From NCBI RefSeq assembly GCF_027942865.1, contig NC_134515.1, forward strand, positions 30,308,449-30,372,448: a stretch of DNA of 64,000 nt, written 5' to 3'. Position 1 is the stretch's first letter. Every line of letters starts with the position of its first letter. Both the position numbers and the translations under genes were made by a program. Below the pieces are notes generated by a model. The model ran no database searches, was not told where the DNA came from, and was given only the letters and a program-made list of their open reading frames with translations. Of the stretch, positions 56,301 to 64,000 are shown one piece after another. The DNA is from Odontesthes bonariensis. Taxonomy: Eukaryota > Chordata > Actinopteri > Atheriniformes > Atherinopsidae.

Positions 56301-59300
56301 TGTCTTTCACAGCCCATAAATCAGCTCTGAGCATGATGGGCAGACTGACGCAGCCAGAAAGCAGAACTGCCAACATCGGCCTTGGCCTCCTGAGACTCAC
56401 CAGCGTACAAAATGAGACCTTCCCACCACATGGGTGAGGTGTGGGAGAGAGGGAAGGAACAGAAGATGCAGTGAAAGTACATAAAGAAATATGAAAAAAA
56501 CACATTACAAAAATGGTACGTAAGTAAAAAAAATACTTAAATAACCAATAAGTCTCATTATTCAAGAAATAAAATAACAGACATTATTAGACTACACAAT
56601 TCAGCTTTGGAGCAAATTTAGGGATGTACACCCTTACCATCAACATTATCAGGTCTGAAGTTGATCTTTATGCTGAAAGCTTTGTAGGCGTTTTTGATGG
56701 TGGGCAGGGTGAGGTATGACAAAGGCTCCTGGGCAAAGTATGGCATCACTCTCTCTGAAAAGGCACATGTCATATTTAGATACTGACACTGTGGTTTTGT
56801 ACTCAAATTTTTTTAAGCCATGCGCAGGATCCTCTCATATTTCAAGCTCACCATGGACGTCGAGTCTAGTGAAGGCTTCCACTTTGCCCTGTTTATTGGA
56901 GGCAGTACACACATAAGTGCCAGAATCTTCATGGGTAATCCGAGGAACCGTCAGCACGTTGGCCTCCTGGAAACACTTAGGAGCGAGCTCTCCCTCCATC
57001 TTGAAAAACAGACACAAGAATTATATACGTGAAAAAATATAAGAAAAAAAAAATCAACCCAAAGTGTGTGTGCTTCTTGACACAAGCTGCTTCCAAGTCA
57101 TGTCCTTTTTAGGCCAGGAAAGACTAAATCTTTGCATTTGGAAAATAGGTAAAGGAATAGTCATAACAAGTGGGCACAGGTCTCAGCAATGGTCCCACCT
57201 TCAAAGAATTGTGGGTATTTTGACAACAGTCCAGATACAGAGAAACATACTTGAAATTTGAACATACAAAGGACTAAGTCCTCTCAAGGATCATTGAAAT
57301 GGAACAGTCCCCTTGCGAGACTTTATGACGTGGCATCCTAGAAACATAGCCATTAAGAGTCTTTCTTGACTTTGAGTAGCACCTATTGACTCTGCAGGTC
57401 TCTGAGACACCACTCTAACAAAAAAGACACATTAAGTGTTCTGATGGTGGTGGAAAGTGCTGCTCAGCATGACCGCTCCAAAAGTGTTCACTTGGGCTGA
57501 GATCTGGAATCCGTTTCACAAAGCAGGTTCAACCAACTCTGAGTCTATTCCTGAACTCTGAGTTGAGCTATTCTGAGATAGAAAACTGAGTTTTCGGTTC
57601 CAGAAACGCTGATTTGAGTGAGTTTAGTCAACTCTGAGTAGTTTCACCTTGAGTTTTGCGTGTGCACCACAAATTTAAAAAGCCAACATCAATGGAGGTG
57701 ACGAGTCACCATGGCAACGGGTAAGAGGCGGGCTACGTTTTTTCACCAACCTCGAATTGGAAATCTTAATGCGCTCATACGGCGAGTTTCAACACGTTTT
57801 TAGAAAGAAGAGCAACACCTCTGCAGCAGCAAAGCGTAAGTTTAAATGTAGTCCTTTGCAATCACAATAATATTACAGGGAAACTGCTTGAATGGTAACC
57901 CATTCATTTATTTCATGCAGGTGCAATCGCGCGGGGGAGAAGCGCACTTGGCAGCAGCTTAAGATGAAATATAAAAACATTGTTCAAACAGGTGAGACCT
58001 CGGCATGGAGGTACCTCATTTAGATCATGTTTTACACTGTAAAGTAAATATTAAGTGGTTTATCCCCGACATAATGCGACATAACACACATAAATGTCTT
58101 CTCGTGTATATCATGTTCTGTTAAATAATTAAGCCTATTTACACTAACACAGACTTCTACTGAGCCAACAGAAAGAAGGCAGATGCCCGTAAAACGGGTG
58201 GTGCCCAGCACCTCCACCTCTAACGGAAGGCCAGTGGCTGAGGGAATCCCTGGAGGGAGTCCACCACCAATACACAAGTGTCTTTATAAAATATAATAGG
58301 CCTATCTATATCTTTTTTTAAGCCTATTCATACAAATATTTATTTGTCTTTTATGTCTTTTTTTTTTTGTCCCAACAAAATTCTGATGGTGCGGCTCAAA
58401 AAGATAATTGTCTGTAAATGCTAAAACATCTAAACGTCTGATAACCATCTCCTGACGAATATTTAATTCTCTGCGCAATAATGCTGCACCTTCATCCACG
58501 GGATCGTTGTCAAAAGGACATGCCATGTTCGTGACAAAAGTCATCTCTTACTGTGCGTAATGGACTTCTAGAAGTAGAAGAACTCGCTCTGCTGACTGAA
58601 TGAATGAGGAAATCAAATGGCGTGTGAGGCTGAAAGAGGGCGGAGACAGAGAGAAACTCGAGGTTTCTTGAGTAAAACCTGGTCCCGACCATGTTAGGTT
58701 CATAGAGTCTGTTACTATGGTAACTGACTGAGAGGTTAAGTTACCTCTCTTTGTGAAACAGGCCAGAGTTACCCCTCTTTCTCGGGTTTGAGTTACCTCC
58801 CTTTGTGAAACGGAAAACTCAGAGTTTCCCTCATTTCAGGGTTAATAAACTCAGAGTTTTCACTAAACCTGCTTTGTGAAACGGACCTCTGGTCACTGTG
58901 AAGGACATAGCATATGATCACTTTTTTACGCCTTGCGCGCTTGCATATTTTTTCTGAAGGAGAACAGACCACCCCAATCAGGATAGAAATATGTCATGGT
59001 GTAAGGATACGAGATAAAGCCAGTGGTGTACCAACACCTGTTTACTAAATAGTTTGTTAGAGCCGGGCTGTAATGATGTGAAAATACCTTGGGCTCATTT
59101 TTGGAGCAACTAAATATGACACAGAGTACTCTTACACGATCATGTTTGTGTCGCAGGGTGTTTTATCTATTGCAAAAATAAGAGTATACTTAAGAGGCAC
59201 CACTGGAGAAAGTAATAATTTCTTACAGCTTAGAATTCATTTGTGTTGGCCCCTTCCTCTGAGGTGAAAAGTGGACCTAAAACCAAGCCTCTTAGAAATA

Positions 59301-62300
59301 GCTGCTCAACACTCTGCCTTAGAAAAATGAATTGGAGGATATCATAGTTACCTTTGACCATTTGATTTCAGGCACAGGGTATCCTGAAGCAACACAGGGC
59401 AAGACTGCATCAGACCCAACTGTCACTTCCTTTGTTTCTGGCAGTGCGGGAATTTGAGGAAGGGCTGGGCAGAAGATTTAAATGACGATGAGCATCGCAA
59501 ACTTTCACCGGCATCATAATGCATCAACACGGTTCCAAGTACATGCATGTGTACGTGATGAAAGAGAAAACGATCCTCTCTTGTACTCACACTGGACATT
59601 AAGGACCACCTGAGACTGAACCGATCCCACGTCGTTGGTGGCCGTGCAGCGGTACTGGCCGGCATCGGCCTCCGTCACCTGCTGGATCCTCAGCATGCCA
59701 CCCTTCACCATGATGTGGGCCGGCAGAGAACCATCAACTTTACTCCACTTGACCGTGGGCTCCGGGTCGCCAACAGCCTGGCATTCAAACTCCACAGAGT
59801 TCCCAATCATCACAGTCTGCACTGAGGTACGCACATTAATCATTACCTTCGGCAGGGCTGCGGAAGAGACAAGGAAGGAGAGGAAGAAAGTTAGATTTGA
59901 TGATACATGAAGCTGTTTGCACATGGGAGAAGTTTGCCCTCAAGGCTTTCTACCAGAACCACCCAAAAACTAATTATACTAGAATAATGTCATATGTTTT
60001 GATGTCATATGCATAAAGATTTCCTATCTCCTTACAGAAATCCAGTCTGTGATCCATTCCTCTATCACAACCCTTCTCCTATAAACACTTCTTGTTTTTT
60101 ATCCTTCTTATCTGACTTCCTAAAGTCTTTCTGAAAGCCTCGAGGGCAAACATCTTCCTCTAGCTCCACATGCAGTGGATGTTTCAGACCTTGGATGGTC
60201 AGCCTGGCAGTGTCCTGTGCCTGACCATAATCACTGCTTGCTCTGCAGATGTAAACGCCTTCGTTGCTCTGCTCCAGGTTCTCAATCCTACAGAGAAAAG
60301 ATTAAACCCACAGCGGTGTTCAGTTTTCACCTCAAACATTATGCAATACCTCTAATAGTTCTGATAATACTCGTCATGTAGGTTGAAAAAATGGGTAAAT
60401 TGTGCTAAGTCTTTTTTCAAACATGCTTAATACAGATTACATGGTAAAACGGGCTAAGTCGGCAGTGTGGTCAACTTCATGTTTATTTTGGATAAGTTGT
60501 TCTCCAAACAAGAAGCAGACACCTGAGCACTCCATCCTTGATGTGGTGGTTTGGTGGCAGGGCTCCTCCCTCTTTGAACCACTCGATCTTTGTTTCTACA
60601 CCACCCGCTGCCGAACAGGTGAACTCCACAGCACTGCCCTGGGCTTTCACCTCTACCTGAGGGGATACGCGCACTGCCAATGGGGCTGCAGAGAGGACCG
60701 ATAAGAGACAGGGTTTTGCTTTTGCCAAGTTGAGATTTTTGAGTTAGTTTTTTACTCCTTAAAGGAGAGAAGGGTCACAAATGGACAGAAGTGATTCGTG
60801 GGAGGTTTGTGGTGTAACAGATTAAGTTCCGTGCTGAGATGTAAACACTTACACCTGACTGTGACTTTAGCAACCACCTCGCTGGTGCCCACTTTGTTCC
60901 TGGCAACACACTTGTAGCTCCCAGCATCCTCAGCGGCAGCCAGGTTGATCTGGAGATCTCCTTCGTTAACCTGAGCTCGTGGAGGCAGGATTCCGTCCAT
61001 CTTGGTCCAAGAGTAGGTCAAAGGCGGAGTGCCATGGGCCAGGCACTGCAACCTGATCACCTCCCCGACACGCACCGCCACATCATCGGGCATAGAGGCG
61101 GCGTAAGGAGGAGCTGGACAGAGAGAAATTTAGAAAAAAATTGACAGACATGAAAGTCAAATTCACCCCAGACCAGAGCTGGACGCGAGGACAACAACAG
61201 TACTCACTCTCCACGTCTAGCATGACGGTGACTTCTGTGGTGCCCATGTTGTTTGTGGCACTGCAGATGTATTCGCCGGAGTCCTGCCGGCCAACGCCGG
61301 GCAGCACCAGGTTGTTGTTCACCACCTTGTGTCTCCGAGGCAGAGGGGAGCGCAGCTTGGACCACGTGATCGTTGGGGAGGGGAATCCTATAAAAAGACA
61401 AAAGCAGGGAACTCTAAATAAACTCCTGGCTCGGCTGAATTTGAATCCACCTGTTTTCTTCTGGTGTCGTTCGCTTAGAGTGATTCAGCTTCCACACTGT
61501 CTTAGCAAAAAGAAAATACACAAAAGAAAAGGCTTGAAAACAAACCCTAATGCAGGCCTTACCGTGGGCCTCGCAGCGCAGTGTTGCAGTCTGTCCCTCC
61601 ATCACAACCATCAGCGGCTCAGGAACAGAGGCCCTGGGCACCGCAGGGACTCGGGGTCCTCCCTCAACAATCACCTCGACTCTGGTTTCAGTGGTTCCCT
61701 CAATGTTGCGAGCTGCACACACGTATGTGCCGCTGTCTTCTGGGCGAGCTACAAGAATCTGCAAAAAAAGACAAACGGACCAAACAAACAAAAAATGAAA
61801 GCTAGAATGAGTCATTGACTCTGAAGCCGAGTTTTTAACTGTTGTCAGATTACCAGTACCTGCATGACTGCGTTGGAGTCCATGGGCACCGGACTGCTCA
61901 GCATGGTTTTCCGGTTGTTGTCCAGCCTGTGCCACGAGACTGAAGGGCGGGGTTCTCCCAAAGCTTGACATTCCAGATTAATGGGTTCCCCCACCCTGAC
62001 CCGCACAGGCCCGACGGGGGTGACAGTGGCCACGGGAGACTCTGAAGGTCCAGATGCACAATAATGTTACAGCTCATATCTGATTGGCCACTGGAGGGAA
62101 CCATTCTCTTAGAAGTTTGAATGTAGCTCACCTTTAACAATCAAAGACACTATGGTATGGGTGATGCCAAACGGGTTGCTCGCCACACAGCGGTAGGCAC
62201 CGTGGTTCACAGAGCGAGCATTGTTTATGGTAATAACAGAGCCATCAGGGGTTACTCTGACATTATCTGGAGGAAAGAGTGGAAAATGATGAGTTAGGTC

Positions 62301-63956
62301 TGCTGCAGGAGACATCTGGAAATGAAAGATTAGGACTACTCAGCCTGGGAAAACAGCAGACTCGAGAGGAGCCTTCAAAAGCTTAAAACAATTACTATGA
62401 TCATGTGACAAAGATCGTCTCAATTTGGTTTACAATATCAGTCTGCATTTCAACAGTAAGAGGTCCGTGTTAACGTCAAAACAGGTGTTGGTTGCTTTCT
62501 TCTTCTACTTACAGACCTCCATGCAAAAATGCATTCTGAATTTTATCTGAATTCAGTTTGAGGATATCCATTTTCTTTCCACAAGTGTGGGTGCAGATAT
62601 CAGAGTAGAATTACATTATGTTATCGGACATTACATTATACCGTTTAACCTGTAGTCATACAAAATGTCAGTGCCGATGTAGAATACAGACATTTGAGGA
62701 AAAAATTATTAAATAAAAACAAACTTTAAATTGACCATGAAAAAAACTTCAGAGAGCTTCACGGGTGGAATTCAGCTGCAACTGTGTGTAACTAATGACA
62801 TCATAAAATTCCAGCTCATTGAGCAGGTTTGTTCCTCCGGAGCTGTGTGTGCTCAGTTGTTACCTGGCAGCGGCTGGTTGCTGGCCAGTTTCCACTCCAG
62901 TCTAACTGGCTGGGCTCCCGTGTACACCCTGCATGTGAAGCTGGCCGACTCCCCCACACGCACTGCAGCGCTGTGGGGCTCAATGCCGATGATTGGGCTC
63001 TGTAGACCTGCAGCAAAAACCAGCAGTTTGGACAGTGGATCATTTCTAAGTGAACGGCCTCCTTTCCTTTAAATGATGTTTGTGGACAGTAATAGATCCC
63101 TATTCTGTGATGCCATGGGCAGCCTTTAAAGTAACTCCAGGAAGGAGTGAATGCAGATGAGATAAGGGGACAGTAGAATCCTTTAATCTGAGGTCACACT
63201 CATGGGGAGAGGAGGTGCGAGTCTGAGAACAATACCCTGCGCTGTAATACCCTGTACTTGATGTGATTCTTTCCTAGCTTCTGCCTCAAGCTGGCTTGCA
63301 TAGGCCCATTGTAAAAAAAAGTTTTCTGAGACTGTCTAACATCATGTACAGAAGAAGACAGTGAGATCAAATGGACTCTTGAGTTTACCCTGATTTAACT
63401 GTATATTATATATAATATATTACCGGTATAAAGCCACATCTCTCAATCATACTTACGCGAAGATGTTGAAGTGGAAGACACATTCACAGAGACAGAGGTC
63501 TGATGGACATGAGAACCTGAGCTCCCAGGGTAGCTAGGGTCACCCTGGACCCGGCAGATATACTCTCCTGAATCCTCCGGTTTGGCCGAGAGGATTTGCA
63601 GCTGGCTGCCCACAACCTGTAGGAAAGAATGGGGTCACACAGGAAAATCAGAGTCTGAGTGAGAGTATCTGAAACAAAAGCAGTGAAGGAGGAGGCACAA
63701 GGCACAAAGTGGCAATGGGAACGCCGAGCACCCACAGCTCATCGATACCTAATCAAGACGAGGGTTTTGTTCATTTGATCCAAACTGACAGAAGGGTTAA
63801 TGTGGCATAAATTGCAAATAGCTGTTCAAAATGTTATGGGAGGAATGTGTCAAAACAGGTCACAAAAAGGATTGTTGCACACGGTTGAGCTTCAGAACAA
63901 CTTTGTTGTCTTACTTTCCACCTGAGGGTGATCCTGTGAATCGAGACATTGCCTTC
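47358..63956 (-). CDS. hspg2: Perlecan (HSPG2), C-terminal part; 5' part beyond the window
   Basis: Perlecan is a large basement-membrane heparan sulfate proteoglycan. Thirty exons join in frame into 1401 codons ending GINVQPCSS and a stop: 63915-63956, 63457-63616, 62864-63007, 62132-62266, 61860-62041, 61563-61758, 61208-61387, 60853-61113, 60523-60685, 60190-60287, 59591-59857, 59352-59464, 56852-56999, 56638-56754, 54077-54161, 53841-53985, 53649-53751, 53453-53562, 53248-53356, 53012-53110, 52676-52897, 52268-52512, 52003-52174, 51768-51890, 49800-49875, 49608-49686, 48771-48841, 48577-48660, 48376-48479, 47358-47530. The order is Ig repeats, then LamG1, EGF pair, LamG2, EGF pair, LamG3. 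This matches perlecan domains IV and V; agrin lacks the Ig block. Motifs such as FRFDVGSGMATIR-like, YELGTG, YQLGSGEAK and GGAPDMAAMTGGKF are close to the mammalian protein. The gene continues past the right edge. Confidence 0.97.
47722..47823. mobile_element. Palindromic MITE, about 100 bp, in hspg2 intron
   Basis: The ends TATGGTTGCCAACCATCC and the complement of GGACGGTTGGCAACCCTA are inverted repeats, and CGGAATC/GATTCCG continues the symmetry inward. This resembles a short fish MITE. It lies in the last hspg2 intron. Confidence 0.75.
54200..55584. mobile_element. DNA transposon remnant in hspg2 intron (family of 10371-11754)
   Basis: The right end (complement CAAGCCCAATTCCAGAAGAG) and the left end with ACACTGTGTAAAAT plus AACAGAATACAATGA are mirror-related. 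This is the abundant teleost family with CAACCCC-type termini. The minus strand keeps fragments of a transposase frame (54553-54885) with breaks. It accounts for the large intron between LamG1 exons. Confidence 0.75.
56401..56418 (-). other. hspg2: Possible 18-nt alternative exon in hspg2 LamG1
   Basis: On the minus strand, GTCTCATTTTGTACGCTG is bounded by an AG (GGTGGGAAG) with a pyrimidine-rich stretch upstream and by a strong donor GTGAGTC. Its phase matches the exons on either side, and it would encode GLILYAG, nearly the same as the GMILYNG at the start of the next exon. It could be a microexon, an exon relict, or chance. Confidence 0.35.
56852..63956 (-). other. hspg2: hspg2 domain IV part: seven complete Ig domains and one partial
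   Basis: Each Ig domain shows the family marks, a CxA or CxV before the tryptophan strand and a DxGxYxC near the end: for example EDSGEYICRV (63457-63616), NHGAYRCVAS, EDSGTYVCAA, QDSGEYICSA, EDAGSYKCVA, NEGVYICRAS, ADAGQYRCTA and EDSGTYVCTA. Some domains sit in one exon (60853-61113, 59591-59857) and others are split over two. The rightmost domain is only partly inside the window. Confidence 0.93.
57511..58884. mobile_element. PIF/Harbinger element with remnants of both ORFs, in hspg2 intron
   Basis: The ends CCGTTTCACAAAGCAGGTT and its complement AACCTGCTTTGTGAAACGG form inverted repeats. The plus strand near 57925-58000 encodes NRAGEKRTWQQLKMKYKNIV, the Myb/SANT-like Harbinger protein, followed near 58160 by ANRKKADARKTGG. 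The minus strand at 58302-58544 encodes MACPFDNDPVDEGAALLRRE, the start of a HARBI1-type transposase. The catalytic part is missing and the Myb frame is broken, so this is a deleted, inactive copy. The target duplication could not be fixed. Confidence 0.85.
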
Positions 63957-64000
63957 CTAAAAACAGAAATTGGAACCTAACAGAGTGCAAAACTTTCCTT

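Larger units (their letters stand above)
47358..56754 (-). other. hspg2: hspg2 domain V (endorepellin): three LamG and four EGF-like modules
   Basis: In protein order: LamG1 (56638-56754 to 53453-53562), an EGF pair (53453-53562 to 53012-53110), LamG2 (52676-52897 to 52003-52174), a second EGF pair (52003-52174 to 51768-51890) and LamG3 (49800-49875 to 47358-47530). In mammals the region binds integrin alpha2beta1 and alpha-dystroglycan, and BMP1/tolloid proteases release LG3 by cutting before an Asp. Here the junction reads CEE then DSPYQYAAHF, so that Asp is kept. The short spacer found before it in mammals was not seen; a small exon in the 1.9-kb intron could have been missed. Confidence 0.9.

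Noticed and set aside
1..64000. CRISPR arrays, tRNA or rRNA genes, prokaryotic operons or viral genes.
   Set aside because: None were seen. Short direct repeats here are microsatellites, minisatellites or transposon parts, and the only tRNA-like sequences are SINE heads.

Overview
The window is vertebrate, most likely teleost fish, chromosomal DNA. The genes are broken into short GT-AG exons. Introns and intergenic DNA are full of short hAT, PIF/Harbinger, Tc1 and L2-type elements and tRNA-derived SINEs. The encoded proteins belong to vertebrate families: MAGI3, a STYK1-type kinase, TMEM269, tandem mucin WxxW domains and perlecan. All coordinates come from reading exons, splice phases and repeats by eye; no search or alignment was run.

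Layout. 1-5852 is the start of intron 1 of magi3, a minus-strand gene. Its first coding exon is at 5853-6159, with a GC-rich promoter region above it up to about 7.1 kb. 7.1-10.2 kb is repeat-rich intergenic DNA. 10161-14341 (plus) holds eight exons of a STYK1-like membrane kinase with an atypical catalytic site; its 5' end was not found. It converges with tmem269 (minus, 16647-24460, six coding exons, 241 aa), whose protein carries a complete CDP-alcohol phosphotransferase signature. 25.5-29.7 kb is intergenic and contains a 1.56 kb hAT-type element and a truncated MITE.

29740-37229 (minus) is a secreted protein gene made of four tandem WxxW domains behind a split signal peptide. Each domain is a two-exon cassette of constant phase. 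Its first domain has lost a cysteine and its canonical splice donor. The gene lies inside two nested inverted-repeat pairs (31347-31710 with 37282-37645; 28150-28722 with 38545-39186). 37.3-47.3 kb is repeat-rich intergenic DNA.

47358-63956 (minus, continuing past the right edge) is the C-terminal part of hspg2 (perlecan): seven complete Ig domains and part of an eighth, then the LamG/EGF endorepellin region to the stop codon. The 30 core exons in the window join in frame into 1401 codons.

The genes do not form an obvious pathway. perlecan and the WxxW protein are secreted, MAGI3 is a junctional scaffold, and the STYK1-like and TMEM269 proteins are membrane proteins. The most useful leads are the WxxW gene with its damaged first cassette, a 41-bp hAT-like insertion whose empty site is preserved in a paralogous repeat in the same window, two nested transposons with intact target-site duplications, and a possible 18-nt alternative exon in perlecan LG1.
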